This document shows, in pieces, positions 47,870 to 61,495 of a DNA stretch of 64,000 nucleotides. This DNA is from Siphonodentalium dalli (taxonomy: Eukaryota > Mollusca > Scaphopoda > Gadilida > Siphonodentaliidae): assembly GCA_032622095.1 (NCBI GenBank), contig CP136066.1, positions 155,455,152 to 155,519,151 on the forward strand, written 5' to 3'. Made by a program: the position numbers and the translations under genes. How positions within the stretch are numbered: position 1 is the first letter of the stretch; every line of letters starts with the position of its first letter. The notes below the pieces were generated by a model. That model saw only the letters and a program-made list of their open reading frames with translations, did no database searches and had not been told where the DNA came from.

Positions 47870-48400
47870 AGATAACCAGAGATGTCAACATCTAGAGGCC
47901 ACCATGAATATCCATATGAAGTTTAGTGATGATCGGACAAGGGATGTGGCCTGTATCGTGTGCCAAATGATTTAGTCATGCAAAGAGTAAAATACAAGAT
48001 AGCTGTCGGCGGCCATATTTTTCATCGAAAATCGTTCAAATTCGATAGCTTCCACCTAGAGGTAATCCCAAACATGGCTGCCAATTTGAAATCCAACAGG
48101 GGTAAGCCTACAAATGCTAGACCTGAGATGACGAATCCGTCTTTTCTGAATCGTGTTTTACAATTGTTACATAATCAGTCCAATGGGTGGATCTGTATTT
48201 TGATTGCATATGCATGCTCATCTCACCGAACACATTTGTCAATCAGCTGGCAACCGAGCGGCCACGAACGCCCCATTAGACCAACTTTGGCTCGATCGTG
48301 TGAAGTTCGGTGGTGATTGGATGAGGAATGTGGCCCGTGGGCTGTGCCAAAGGAAATTGTTGACGCACGGACGGACAGACGCCAACCCATGACAATAGCT
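47870..48400 (-). repeat. Dispersed repeat with GGCCGCC..AGCTATCTTG motif, copy 1
   Basis: The reverse complement of 47945-48035 aligns with 51845-51960: TTTGAACGATTTTCGATGAA, ATGGCCGCC..CAGCTATCTTG, TTTG(C/T)ATGACTAAATC and GGCACAC..CAGACCAC. Sub-blocks repeat within each copy. A broad, low-copy-identity interspersed repeat with no coding content. Confidence 0.6.
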
Positions 48401-48730
48401 CAAACTTGACTTTAAAAAGGAAAATTCTGAGTTTTGTTTATTAGTTACTGCAAGCCGTTTCATCGTGTGTACAGTAACACAATTGCCAGATGGTTGCGCA
48501 ACATTATGACTCAAGTTGGAGTTGACATCAAAAGTTTCAAACCACATAACTTCTGAGCAGCGTCAACACCAGCTGTTTATAATAAATCACTGGACATTCA
48601 AACAATCCTTGACATTGCACTGCAAAATTGAAAATACTATTATAAACTAGTGTCAGAACCAAGGACTATGACATACAGTGATATCAGTATCGAAATATTA
48701 AGGTAGGATACATACACACACCCTATATTG

Positions 48731-48751
48731 TTTCTCTCTCTCTCTCTCTCT
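48731..48751. repeat. (CT)n microsatellite
   Basis: About ten CT units in an uninterrupted run. Confidence 0.95.
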
Positions 48752-48759
48752 GTTGAAGA

Positions 48760-51560
48760 CACAGAGACTAAGCGCCCATCCGAATGCTTGCATGAAATCG
48801 CTCTCACCTTGTTAAGAGGGAAACATGGTCATTACGTTATAGACCCCTTAGAATAAGGAAGTGTAGTTTGCGCATGGGATGTCTTATTAGTCCCTATGCC
48901 TTCGGGAGAATAACAATCAACCATCGCCAAGGTTCGTTTAATATTTAAATTAAAGCAAATTGTGTTTCAGAAATCTCTAACATAGCTGCGAGATGTGACG
49001 CCAGCTATCAGAATCTAATTTCTTGGAACTTCGTATGCGATGTTACCACAGAACAACTAAAGTATTGTATGGTGGTGGCCATATTCTTTCATATACATAT
49101 AGTATACATATAGACATATTCAAAATAGTAATCATGTTCCATAGGGCCCTGTGAATCGATTCGATGTGATTCAGAATCGTGTGTCTGATTCAATTCGAAA
49201 TCGGGATATCCAGATTCGAATTTTATCGAATCTTTTCCATCAGGTGCATTCCCTTTGTTTTCACAGACCCAAGTGTATTTTGTGCATAGTCACTTCACTA
49301 TAAGGTCATACCCAAAAGAAACATATTAGTTAAAGATCCACAGTCCAATTTAGCGCCAAATAATTCAGAATGTCATAAGCCAATGTTCAGTTCATAAAAA
49401 AAGAAAAACAACGAACTCATCGATAAGTAATTCGTCGAAAAACGATAATTGAGAACGTTCTTTATTATCGACTGTTTTTCGGCGATATGCAGAAGAATGG
49501 ACGTTATTTATAAAAGACAGCCATGGGAATTTTTGCTGGGCTGACAAAATTTCAAAACATGTAAAAACTTCCTGTTTCGAAAGTCGATATCTGGCCATCT
49601 AAACCTCCTATATATTGGTATAAACAATATTTATTCCCAGTCATACAAATAGAATACCGACAGACTTACACAAATGCTATTGTGATTAATGGTGGGTGAT
49701 TGGAATGGGATGAGACAACAATTTAAGCCTATTCTGGATTTTATTTTCCCAGATCGCTCAAATATCCAGAACGACATTTATAAGGTCGTTCGGGCGAATC
49801 AGCCAGGAATTCTGGCTAAGTTATCATTTGACAGGATAGCAGATAGATTAGGAAAGTTTTAGAAGAGAGGATGAACAGAAGTGAGAATTGGCATAATGAT
49901 GTTGAATATGTACGTACGTGGTAAAAGCGGTCACAGGCAAATATTACACTGCAGGAGTTCGCGGTGCGGTCACGAGCAAGCCTTCCAAATTAGGACTTGG
50001 ATGAATATGCTCCATTTAGCCCGGTTTAGCAAAATCGTGACAGACCGGATTAAAGCATGAAATTTGGAGGGGGGTGCCCGGGCTGCGGGTCATGGTTCAG
50101 GAGAATTTCTTGTTTCCATGGTAACGTCATAACATATTTGGGGAAAAGTGAAAAAATGCCCCAGTATGGAAACAGTTAGACTTGTGTTTGAATAAATGAT
50201 GTGAACTCATAGTGCAATCAATGGTTCATCAACTGAACTGGGTCACTAGGACATGTAGGGTCAAGGTCAACCACTAAGGTCAAGGTCATTGGAAAATATT
50301 TCATTTTTCTGTCTATTTTTTATTGATGGTCTCATATGCCGCCAACCCTAAAGCTTTAGTCATAAAGGCATTCCCTTTCATAAATGCACAAAAAATAGGG
50401 CATCACCACTATGTTCAATTTGGTATATGATATACTTTATTTCATATGGTCATTGTTTACTTTTGATAACCTTAAGTTTAGATCATCACATTTTTTAGAT
50501 ACCACTTTTTATGGTATTTGTGCAATTACGGCCTGGACTATGCTAAAGATAAATCAAGTAAATTTTAATTTGACCCTCACAAATAAATATTAAATATAGT
50601 CATACGACGTATATATAGAGCGATTGTGTTGGGTTAATATTAATATTAGAGTTTTTGAGTTGAGTTGGTAATTTTAATACATAACATACATCTTGTTGCC
50701 ATGGCAACTGCTAGCGAAAATATCGTAAAATTACCATTTTCAAATAAAAATGATAACGCTTTGCGAATAATTTCTCAGAATTTATTCCACCGACATGTCC
50801 TATATCAGAAATTCATTCACTTCGGAGGTAAAATGTGGACTTATATGAACATAATTATGGTTTCCATGACAACGATTATCCCAAATAATGTCACAATGGC
50901 CAATTCAATTGACTTTTTGTGTATTACTTCCTCAATTTTGTTCAGAAAAACTTCAATGCGTAATACTATCCGCTGGGTAAGTTAGTCATACATGTCCATT
51001 ACAAATAATATGTTGGGTGGACCCAATGTACTTGTTTCCATAGCAATTGTTTCAAATTTGATCACTGACTTAGTAACATTTCTGTCAACTTCAGTAGACT
51101 TTAGAAGATTATCGAATGCTAAAATCTACATGGGTAACTAAGATATTATTGCCGAAAAAGGCAACCACATAAATTAATTATACCTGTTGTACTATTGCAT
51201 GTACAGTAATTCGATTCTGTCCTATGGCAGCACAGTTACAAAACATATCTTCAATCCATGCAAAAATGAAAAACACGTTGTTCTATGATCGGAGACGTGG
51301 CTGGAGGGTCTCTGCTGGGAGTGTCTGCCTTGGAATTTTCAACTGAACTCTCCCACTTGATCCACACCAACATATGGGTCTGGTCCAACCATTTTTGACG
51401 GAGATATGTCCCTTCTCGACTCAGATGTGACATGAGCATCATAAAAATACAGGTCAAATTCGAAAATGGTTTGGTTCAATGAATGTTATCTGTTATGCCC
51501 CTTTTTGACTCAGAATTTCTTTTTAATTTTGGTGTCTGGGACGGGAACTTCATTTAGTGT
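48760..51560. other. No gene recognised
   Basis: AT-rich intergenic-looking sequence. The longest frame (50665-50985, plus, 106 residues) has no recognisable family motif. Confidence 0.5.
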
Positions 51561-51844
51561 GTACAATTTGACCCTCTCTGTTAAACTTTCCACCAACTCC
51601 TCAAGGTCTCATGGGAGCATGATTCTCTCAGTCCATATCCATACTGCTGTGTACCGGTACTCCCTGATAATACGGTCGTTGTCACATCCCATGTCTTTTG
51701 ATCTAGATTGTAGATCCCTTCAGACCGTGGTCTTATTCCATTCCCTTTTCTCAATTTAAACTCGACTGTTAATATGGCGAGAGACCGTTGGCGGGCGTCC
51801 TCGTGTGGCAACAAACCAATATAACATCGCCTTTTTTTATATGG

Positions 51845-52110
51845 ATTCTGACCATTTTTGAACGATTTTCGATGAAAAACATGGCCGCCGGCAGCTATCT
51901 TGGATTTCTCGCTTTGTATGACTAAATCCTTTGCCACACCACACAGACCATATCCCTCATCCGATCAACAACAAACTTCATACCAATCATCGGGGTGTCC
52001 TATAGATGGGAGCCATCAATTTTTTCCAAAATCCGTTAAAAAACATGACTGCCAGCAGCTATTTTGGATTTCAAAATTGAATCCATCGCCGCACATTGCA
52101 ACCCGCATTT
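51845..52110 (+). repeat. Dispersed repeat with GGCCGCC..AGCTATCTTG motif, copy 2
   Basis: Two internal sub-copies (near 51860 and 52030), each with CGTTAAAAAACATG- or GATGAAAAACATGGCC..GCAGCTAT. Inverted relative to 47870-48400 and in the same orientation as 53815-54070. Confidence 0.6.
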
Positions 52111-52834
52111 AATATATATATTTTATGTTAACTGACCTTTGGAGCAATAGAATAAAATTGCACCAAAAATCACCATTGGGATTCTAGTCATATTACAAAA
52201 AGAAATGAGCAGAATTGTGCAATGTAAGTGAGGCATACCTTTACTTATAATATTCCAACTCAATGGAACCAAAAACGTCATTTTGACTCAAAATGACCGG
52301 CAAGATGGCGGCTAAATTATGGGGGGAGTAGATATATTGCCCCAGCCCGCCGTGCAATCACTTACAAGTTGTGGTTGATAGATAACATCAACTTATATGC
52401 CTTCTACATTGAATACAAACATTGCTGATACACCTTGGTTAATAGTTACTATTGTAACCACTGACATTACCAGAACTATTGGATTTTTCTCTCACAAAGT
52501 TAAAATATGATTATGAATTATGTATATGCAAGTGTGGAATGTATGAATGGCCGTGTGTGGGGTACTTGTATATCTGGAAGAGCTGTATGGTCATTGGTGA
52601 GGTGTATATGTATACAGTGTTCGCGCTGGACCGAAAAATATTGTGGCAAAATGTTTAGCCAAATGTATAACAATTTATTCAAATTAAATCCTCATTTTCT
52701 GAGCAGTTCAGAATTGATGACTAAAATATTTGTTTTAAACTTTATTTGTTACTCAGAATAAAATAATTGTCGAACATGTGATATAGATACATTGAAGCCA
52801 TATGGCGGTTTGCGATTCAACATACTTATAAATT

Positions 52835-53225
52835 TATTCGCTTTTGAATTGTTCCCGGTATCGAAATAGGTCGATACATAAGTATCTTAACCACCTTTCT
52901 ACGAGCATTCTGTAACCCAAAAAGACGCATTGAAGTGATGAAAATGCAACTATGAACACGGTGTTTGGGTCCCCAAAAAAACAGCCATTTGCACGACATG
53001 GAACAGAAAAGAGCGTTCCGTGTTATTCTATTCCTGATATGGTAGCAATTAAAAGCGTTTGTTTGGCGAAAAATTTAAAACAGCTGGAAAATAGCTGTGA
53101 CTTTGTTTGGCAAGTGTTTTTGAAAGCATATGAAGCCGGCATTTCAATATTTCGTGTATTTATCGACCTATCGTATCCGCCATCCAAATTTGGAGGTTCG
53201 AATGAGCTATGTCCGTTGAAATGCA
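52835..53225 (+). repeat. Dispersed repeat (family D), uninterrupted copy
   Basis: Inverse of the outer parts of 13300-14030. It contains ACTATGAACACGGTGTTTGGG at the point where the other copy carries the 369-bp insertion, so it acts as the empty site. The two ends are weakly inverted (TCGAAATAGGTCGATAC and TTTATCGACCTATCG). Confidence 0.78.
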
Positions 53226-53814
53226 TAGTCCTGTTATTTTCAAGTGGCATAAACATTGCCCAATTTTATTGAGTCAAGTTTCTTCATTGCTGCCATCATC
53301 AATTAAATCGAAAGTGTACAAGTCGATAGATGCATCATAAATGTCCAAAAATATACAGAACGTGCTGGGCTCAATAGCCGAAAGACGAATTCAACAGATA
53401 GGAATTCACTGTGAAAATCACTCCAAGTGAAAGCGAATCCATAAACTTTGGAAAACTTTATGCCACTTGAAAAATAGCCGGACTATGCCTTTAATACTAT
53501 AATACAATAATTTTGTGTTCATTGTGTATATTTGTGTGGCTGCCAATATGCTATGATTTTCCTAAATGGAAATTTCTGGGGAGCCTTCAAGTACAGTTCT
53601 TCCTGAGAGTATTATGACTGGGAGTTAGGATAGCAATTCCAATCTTATATAACTTGCATTCTAAAAGGTAATGTCACTAATGGTGTGCACAATAGGGGTA
53701 GGATCTATCAGAATTGATCATAAGATCGAAGTTCAAATTACTACATTTTTTGTCTCAATGGGCAGTTGCAAGATATTGATGAATGTGACCTATATATAAA
53801 TATATATATTTCCG

Positions 53815-54070
53815 AAATTCGTTGAAAACCATTGGCTGCCGGCAGTCATCCGGTAATTTACTCTTTGCATGACTAAATCTTTTTGGCACACTCAACAGAC
53901 CACATCCCTCATCCGATCATTACCAAACTTTATGTGGATCTCCAGGGTCACTTCTAGATGTGAGTCATGGATTATTTCCGAAATTCGTAAAAAAAAACAT
54001 GGCCACCAGCAGCTATCTTGGACTTCACATTTGAATCCATCGACACGCCATGTATCCCTGTGGATTTTCC
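53815..54070 (+). repeat. Dispersed repeat with GGCCACC..AGCTATCTTG motif, copy 3
   Basis: Two sub-copies (53815 and 53970) matching the 51845-52110 repeat, including TTTGCATGACTAAATC and CACATCCCTCATCCGATCA. Confidence 0.6.
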
Positions 54071-54099
54071 TACATGCCAATTGCAGTGGCTCGTGAAGA

Positions 54100-57000
54100 G
54101 AGTGTTTGTCCAGATATTATCTCAGTTGGGTTGCGGCTACCTTTTCCAGTACCTTAGAAACAAACAAGACAATTTCGACACCGGACGGTAATTGGCCAAT
54201 AGTTCACGATGAAGGTTTTCCTTTTTCAGTATTGGCGTCACGAGCGTTCTTTTGAATTGCGACGGATATATTACGAAACGAGGCGAACCATTGACAATAG
54301 CAGTGGTGGATGGTGCCAACTAGTCAACGCATCTTTTCACTAAGCGGACGGTCGGCAAAGGACCGAGTCCACAACTCTTATTAGGACACTTCTTAAACAC
54401 ACGGTTGATGTCCTCCTCCAAAGGAAAGTTGAACTGAGACCACACCACCTTGTCCTTAACCAATTTCAAAACAGGACCAGCTTCATGCTAATGAGGCGGT
54501 GACTTTATTTCGCGCTTCGCGTGTATAATGTGTCGCTGATTCTTGGTATACAGTGGGCGCATGGGCGTTTTATTTATAGAAATGGGAATTTTTGGGACGG
54601 TTAAAAGTCGAACTGTGACCTAGAAGCCTAGTCCGGTAAAAGATGTAGTTGGGAATTTCAATTTCGTTTATTGTCCTTTACATTATGTCAATAATGTTGA
54701 TTTTTTTGGTTTGTGATAAGCTATGCCAATTACAAATAAAGAATCGATTTTTGGTCTGCATTTAGAGGCTTTCTGGTGAGATGCTTGAGAAACCTTCAGT
54801 GATAGGCCGTATATAGTTGTTGTAATAATTTGAAGGATTAGTTGTTTTAACGGAATTCTGAGTTGGTCATTCGTGAAACCAATATATTTTATATTCTATA
54901 ATTACAATCATGTGTATATAATATATGATCTTGAGCGCGTTACCATTTCTGACATTGGTTTTTCTTGTATGTATTTGTATATCCGCTGTATTTTATCGGG
55001 AAAATACTGCGCAAGTCTAAGCTATTTCACCGGCTGTTGATCCGGACGGCAGCACCGATGTTTGTTTCCTTCCAAGAAGAGTAGACATTATTCCAAAGAG
55101 GGTATCATGTTCGTTCGCGGGTATAATTTCAGAGTAATAATCTTTCTTTGCCATGTCAATCATTTTGTTGACCCGGTTCTTCTGTTTACGAAAAACCTGG
55201 CGATGTACTTCAAGTTGCGATTTCCGCCACTGTCTCTCAATCTGTCGCTTGTCCTGTTTTATAGTGGCGGTTCTACTCAGTATACCATTGAGCTTCAGCT
55301 CGCACAGGCACCTCGCGAGTTTTTTTCCGGGCCATATTTGTCCAAAAGTTGTGTCAAACTAGAATTATAATTGTCGACCAAAGTATTCATTTCAATTCCT
55401 GGAGATAGTTCATGTCCCGAACTATCGTATATGTGTCGTATATGTCCCGCTTCATCTCTGCAATGTCTTTTATTCTCCCATAAGATGCTCTTCGCTCTGT
55501 CGTTGTTTTTGGTCTTATCGTCAATCTGCTAAACACCGGCAAATGGTCAGGAAAACCAGTCAAATTACTCAACTGTGCCCACAAGCTTGTCACCCGATTT
55601 CGTAATAACCAAAATCGAGCGTATGTTTTTGTTCGTGTTTCGACTCATTTATACACACTGATACCCAGGTAGATATGGAGACATGCCATCATTATGCCTT
55701 GTATCCGGGATCGTTATGAAAACGTTCCGATCTATTACATCGTTCAATTTACTGACAAGTCCTTGTGCGTTCAACGAAGTACAGCATGTGTTCATTGAGT
55801 CAAAGTCGTGATTCCGATAGGCCATAGGTGTCACTAGTTATAATTACTGGGTCATTGGAGACAAAACAGATTTTACTTCGACAAAATGGAGCAAATATTT
55901 GGATATAGAAGAATTCTGAATATAAATGTTTAATATTAGAGCGTTTCATGCGCATTCATTCGATAAATCTGCGTATATTGTACACTTTAGTTAACCATGT
56001 GTGTTTCTCTTACTCTGGTGGTTATTTATTGAAATTGAATCATGCGCATCTGAATAACTAACCAATTGAGTAGCACATTTGTTTATAACTATAACATGAA
56101 CCATATGAGTAAATGTGTTATGATTAATGAAACATAGGTAAATTAGTTAAACATCAATGAATTTCTTACTAATTGCGTCCGAAAATTTCATGAGTTGGTT
56201 CGCATCGATCAATATTTTGTCTTTCATTCATTGTCCGATCAGTTGGTCGAAACTATTGACCTCCATGTCGACGAATACCATGCACAACTTTTAACATCGA
56301 TTCGTCTTCTGTTCCCATTGACACTGTTCCGTTGATTCATTCCCGTGTCATGTTCCCGATGATGCTTGGTGTTTGTTGAATATTTAATATTCTTCGTTAA
56401 TGCTGTGACACCTCAGAATTTTGGGTGCCAGTTGTCCAATAGTGCAAGTCTCTGTGAATGTTACATGTATCACGGTCCACGAAAGCCGGCGTATTATAAA
56501 AGAGCACACACGCTCACAACATACTCTGCTGTATATAACCAATTAGTTTCCTCAACCAATCCATTTATATGATCCGAATGAATTGTTGGCAGAATTAACG
56601 GAAGTTTACAATTAACCTGGAAGTTTCTATTGTGAGGTCCTTCGCTTGTTTTTTTTAAGCATATGGATTTTATAGCGACATTTTTTTTATACCCAGGTGA
56701 ACCGTCACCCGATGGACGTTGTTGTACTTTTCAGCATTATCGTCGGCCAACCAAGGCATAAGGCCTCATATTCTCTGCCCCGGCCGAAACACAATTTCAA
56801 CCCTCTCGGTCCGAGACTCCAAATTTATTAGAAGCTTGATAGTTATTATCAATCTGGAACTGCGACAATTCACATCCGATTCTAGTTCTCTTGCATGTGT
56901 TACTGGTACAGATTCACAACGTATTTCTTTCAACATCGCGGTCGCTTGATAGTTATTATCAATCTGTAACTGCGACAATTCACATCCGATTCTAGTTCTC

Positions 57001-57600
57001 TTGCATGTGTTACTGGTACAGATTCACAACGTATTTCTTTCAACATCGCGGTCATTCAATTGGTCGTCCATTGCGTCGTTTAAGTTCTTTACACTCTGAT
57101 TACAATTTGGTCAGTTTCTGTTCTAGTTCTGATGTTTTAATGTCACAGGAATAACGAATTTCACGCACCGCACCATCTTGGATGTTTTTGTTTTTGTTTA
57201 TTGTTTTTGTGTTTTGTTTTTCATTTTTTAGCAATATCACTGATAGCACCGTGAACATATTCGCGCAGTTCATTTTGATCTAATTGAGTTTATTCCATTG
57301 TGATATTCATTTCATCAACTGAGCGTTTTATTAATGCTGTCGTCAAAATGTCTCCTTGTGTTGAAGTAATAGATTTCCGTAGTCACACCAGGTTTCCTGT
57401 TGGGGATCACAAATATGACAGTTTTCTTTTGGTCACCATCGGTCGAAGCTTTGTCGTCCGAACAATCATTTTCCGTCAAATTTGTGTCATTAACAGCTTC
57501 ATTTTCATCACAATTCGGAGGTTTGTAACTTGCTGTCATTTCCGTGCTTTGTTTGTGGCTGAATTTACAGCACTGAGAATTTCAGGGGTTTAATATCAGA
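54100..57600 (-). pseudogene. Broken two-ORF LINE retrotransposon
   Basis: Minus strand, from about 57600 down. ORF1 remains (57275-56700): QNELREYVHGAISDIA, then heptad-like ELEQKLTKL..ELKR segments (coiled coil), interrupted by a 110-bp duplication. ORF2 remains: endonuclease start with SLNAQGLVSKLNDVI..DGMSPYLPGY (55770-55650); an endonuclease end with GFPDHLPVFSRL (55593-55387); the linker RQIERQWRKSQLEVHRQVF, AKKDYYSEII and LLGRKQTSVLPSGSTAGEIA (55250-55020); and a reverse transcriptase start FKRTLVTPILKKENLHRELL then ANYRPVSKLSCL (54260-54137). The catalytic reverse transcriptase core is missing. Stops and frameshifts throughout; 55860-56700 shows no clear coding. Confidence 0.82.
56834..57053. 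repeat. Exact tandem duplication of 110 bp, one mismatch
   Basis: 56834-56943 and 56944-57053 differ only at one base (CTGGAACTG versus CTGTAACTG). It lies in the LINE ORF1 remains; 110 is not a multiple of three, so it breaks the frame. Recent event, or an assembly artefact. Confidence 0.95.
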
Positions 57601-58081
57601 TTTTAAACCGAACTTATACACTGTTGGTGGGACATGTTGTTTATATATATCCACCAGTAAATATTAGCTTGTGTACCCTGTGATATTATTTTATTCTGGG
57701 TCCGTACTAAATGAATCGTCAATCTTCTTGATTTAGTATTCCTCTCATTATCAATTGCTTATCACCATATAGGTCCCAACTTTTCAATTGATATACGGCT
57801 ATCGGCAGCCCCAGTATTTGTCAGTTATGTCCTTTTTGTAACATTCAAATTTGTAGTTGTCAAGATCAATTGTTATACACTTGCCTCTGTTTTTCACCTC
57901 GATCTCCTCGTACTTTTCCGTTTTCACATCATTTTTCCTCTTTATAATTTTTTCCACATTCAGACTGTAGTCACCTTTATTCGTAACAAATAAAGCGCTC
58001 ATCATTTGCATCCATGATATCCGATACAAGTCTCCAATGACACGATGTGGTTGTTTAATATATAGGTATATACATATATAT
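57601..58081. other. No gene recognised
   Basis: A 76-residue minus-strand frame (57799-58029) rich in Lys, Glu and Asp has no recognisable motif and may be host or LINE leader sequence. Confidence 0.35.
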
Positions 58082-58260
58082 GGAGGAGTGGATAGCTCAG
58101 TTGGTTTGTGGGCCGACCTCTGAACTATATCTTCGATACGGTCGAGGATTCGAATCGGACATGGTATTGGTCGGAATTTGTGTCGCCATCTGTATTCCCA
58201 GTATTATGCATGAGCATCACAAATCAATCATCGATGCCACGATCAGTGCTGTGAAACTTT
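58082..58260 (+). mobile_element. tRNA-like SINE head
   Basis: GGAGTGGATAGCTCAGTTGG carries a pol III A box (TAGCTCAGTTGG), and GGATTCGAATCGG about 55 bases later fits a B box. It then runs into GGAATTTGTGTCGCCATCTG and ATCACAAATCAATCATCGAT, sequence repeated at about 58842 and 59706. No sensible cloverleaf was found beyond the boxes, so a functional tRNA is unlikely. Confidence 0.6.
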
Positions 58261-59890
58261 AACTTTAAAAGGGAATTTTGTTTTGAGACGTATTTTACGA
58301 ATTTACCTTGCGATTTATTACACAACATCATGCGATAGAGGACAGCCAATCATAGACTAGGAGTCGAAACTGGCAGATGGGAAAAAGCTAGCAAGCGTGG
58401 TGAAAACTGTACGTTATGTGGGCAGACAGACGCAAACGACGTATATCATATCATATCCTTTTATAAAAGCATAGTGGGGGCCAGGCAGAAATATATACCG
58501 CGATGGTTCCCACAATTCAGAAATACAGAAAGTCTTAGGCATTTTGATTAAGATAGGATTGAGTAAGATGATAATGTTGTTGTTGATGAGGGTGATGATG
58601 TTGTTGCTGGTGATGGTGAGATGACGATGTTGATGATGATGATAATCATCCAGCTGATAATGATGATGACAGTAGTGGCGAGACGACGACGACGATGATG
58701 ATGGTGATGTTGGTGAAGATATTGATGACGACGACGACGATGATGATGGTGATAACGACGATGATGATACGTACACTGATGATCCTAAAGCATTATTATA
58801 TGTAAATAGTGTAAATATGTCTGTCAACTCTAAAGCATTCATTCGGAATTTGTGTCGCATTCTGCATTCTCAGTACCACTCATGTGCATCATAAATCAAC
58901 CATCGATGTCACAAACAGAGCTGTGAGAACGATTCCAGAAGCAAAATGTGAAAAATACGTACCGTCATACTCGTAATGTCATGATCAGGGATGACACTAC
59001 GCGATTTATCACACATCATGCGATAGAGGACAGCCAATCATAGACTACATTTGTTTGAGTCGAAACTAGCAGATAGGGGGGGGGTGTGGTAAAAACTTAT
59101 GTTATTTGGGCAGGCAGACGCAAACGACGAATATCATATATCCATTAACAAAAGCATAGTGGGGGCCAGGCAGAAATATATACCGCGATGGTTCCCACAA
59201 TTCAGAAATAAAGAAAGGCTTAGGCATTTTGATTAAGATAGGACTGAGTAAGATCGAATAAGAAGCGAGTTGTTGATGCGAAATAACGGTGATGATAATT
59301 ACTATGATGGATATAACTAGTGTTGTTATTGGTGATGTTAATGATGGTGTTGTTGTTGATGATGATTTTTATGATGAATTATTGTTGATGATATAGTGAG
59401 ATGACGGTGTTGATGATGACGATGATGATAATCATCCTGCTAATAATGATGATGACGGTAGTGGCGAGACGACGACGACGATGATGATGATGAATAATTT
59501 GATGACGATGACCACGCTGATGATGATTATGATGATGATTATGGTGATGTTGATGAGGAAGATAATGATGAGACGATGATGATGATGATGATGATAACGA
59601 CGATGATGATATGTACGCTGGTGATCATACAGCATTATTATATGTCAATAGTGTAAATGTGTCTGTCAACTCTAACGCGTGTTAACTCACGATATATTTG
59701 ATTATTCATTCGGAATTTGCGTCGCCATCTGCATTCTGCATATGCATACCACGCATGGGCATCACAAATCAACCATCGATGACACAATCGGTGCTGTGAG
59801 AACGATTTCAGAAGCAAAATGTGACGTATTGTCAGACTCGTAATGTCATTGTCAGGGATGACGCTACGCTGGGTTGACCGTCTGATTGGG
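58160..59890 (+). repeat. Tandemly repeated SINE-linked unit with GAT-rich microsatellites
   Basis: The CATTCGGAATTTG(T/C)GTCGC..ATCACAAATCAACCATCGAT block occurs at about 58166, 58842 and 59706. The block CATGCGATAGAGGACAGCC through GGGGGCCAGGCAGAAATATA and ATTTTGATTAAGATAGGA occurs at 58329 and 59018 (offset 689). Each unit ends in a GATGATGAT/GACGACGAC tract (58565-58770, 59280-59620). Units are about 690-860 bases, differing mainly in the simple-repeat length. Open frames over the tracts are artefacts. Confidence 0.85.
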
Positions 59891-60105
59891 AGCCGAGGCA
59901 AATAGCTGTCCCTGCGTTCAACAATGTGCGCACGTTAAAGATCTCTACCGTGGCAAAGAAGTCACGGATTGGGCAAAAAGATCCTGGACAAATTGGGTGG
60001 CGCATCTACTCAATCACTTCGCAATTCTTCAACATAACGAAATTGTCGAAGTAGAGAGGTAGAAAATATTCAAGGTGCAATTTCCGTTCCAGCCTATCAC
60101 GTCGC

Positions 60106-60107
<2 letters not shown>

Positions 60108-60153
<46 letters not shown>

Positions 60154-60154
60154 G
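60108..60154. repeat. (ATT)n microsatellite
   Basis: About 15 uninterrupted ATT units. Confidence 0.97.
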
Positions 60155-61349
60155 GCATTAAAATGTAATATTGTCGATGCCATTCTCGTATTCGTTTTAA
60201 AAATAGCCTTTATCTTGCCTCGCGTTGCCTCAATGTGGCGTTACCAAACTACCAATACTGGTTCATTATGAATGTTGTTCATTATGAATGTTGTTCGCAA
60301 TAGCACAAGGGTTCTAATGTTGGATTCCCGTACACGCTAAAGAGATAGTCGTCATCGACTGTATTTGACTTGGACAATCGGTGTGGTTCCGGATCACGTT
60401 GGTCCAATACGCGTGTTTACCTGTTCGAGCTTTATGTTGTCACAGTTATTTGCTCAGCGAACGGTCATCACAATTAGCGACACATGTCGAAACGTGACAC
60501 CATCGCACGGACGATTACACAATCCGACGTCCATCTGCAATACGCATGCTGGAGACCGACCCATCTCCGCGGAATTAACATATATTGTTGCAGTGTCGTG
60601 TAAAATTTGTCCATATCGTTAATGTAGTATGCCGAAACAGAAAATAAACAATCGTAATAAAGCATGCACTCTCTGCCACCTCTCAAATGACTTAATAATT
60701 GCTCAGATTCTACATACAACGAAGATATGTGAAATTCACGATTTTTCGCCAGATAGATCAAGAGAAGTTCTTTGTTGAAAATCTCTTGCCATGTTTGACT
60801 GGATTTATGCAAAACATGCGTCTCTCCATAATAGCAAACGATATGAAGCGTATTTACGAAGTGATAGACCATCTTTAATGGGATTTTGTTTGTTCATGAC
60901 TTCCAAAGACGTAGTCGGCTTGTTTGTGGTAACTGTTAAGTTGTATTATGTGAACCATATCTTGTTCGTCAGTGCCATATGAGGGGCCATATTTAGGGGC
61001 AGTGACCCGCGCGAACTCGTTGGGATTCTTAACGCAAACAATATTTAACATCTGACATATATATATATCGGTCTGAAAATATTTACGTAGCCCGTCTGTG
61101 TTACACTAAATCCTATTCGGTGATTGGTCAATTGTCAATTATTCACCCGTTTAATACCCCCAATAAAACAGACCGCAACACGACGTCGCAAATTATTGAC
61201 CTATAATCACTAAAAGTGGTCAGCACAATAATTGGGCGTGCTTTTCATAGTTCAGCCGAATTACATAAGATTTTGTGAAAATAAATAAGAATATTACATT
61301 CAGTTTTTTTTATGGGAATTTGCAAATCATCAACAATCTATATAAATAT
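60155..61349. other. No gene recognised
   Basis: An 18-bp direct repeat GTTCATTATGAATGTT occurs twice near 60260-60295. Overlapping open frames on both strands around 60365-60980 have no family motif. Confidence 0.45.
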
Positions 61350-61495
61350 AAGAAATGAATGTAGTGGGTGTATGTGTTATTGTGGGATCCGGCGATGTGG
61401 TGGTTGGGGGCATGGTTCACACAATATTCCCAACCCAACGACCACAACGGCGTATCCCCCAATAACACCTCCCACCACATTCATTTCTTATTCAA
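61350..61495. repeat. Imperfect palindrome, about 60-bp arms
   Basis: AAGAAATGAATGTAGTGGG, GTGTTATTGTGGGAT and GATGTGGTGGTTGGG are mirrored by CCCAACCCAACGACCAC, ATCCCCCAATAACAC and CCCACCACATTCATTTCTTA. A foldback element. Confidence 0.75.

Noticed and set aside
58082-58155. Functional tRNA gene
   Set aside because: Only A and B boxes fit; the stems do not pair well and the sequence continues into a repeated SINE body.
58414-58860. 148-residue Ser/Asp/His-rich minus-strand protein
   Set aside because: It lies over the GAT/GAC microsatellite and the repeated unit; low-complexity residues follow from the trinucleotide repeat.
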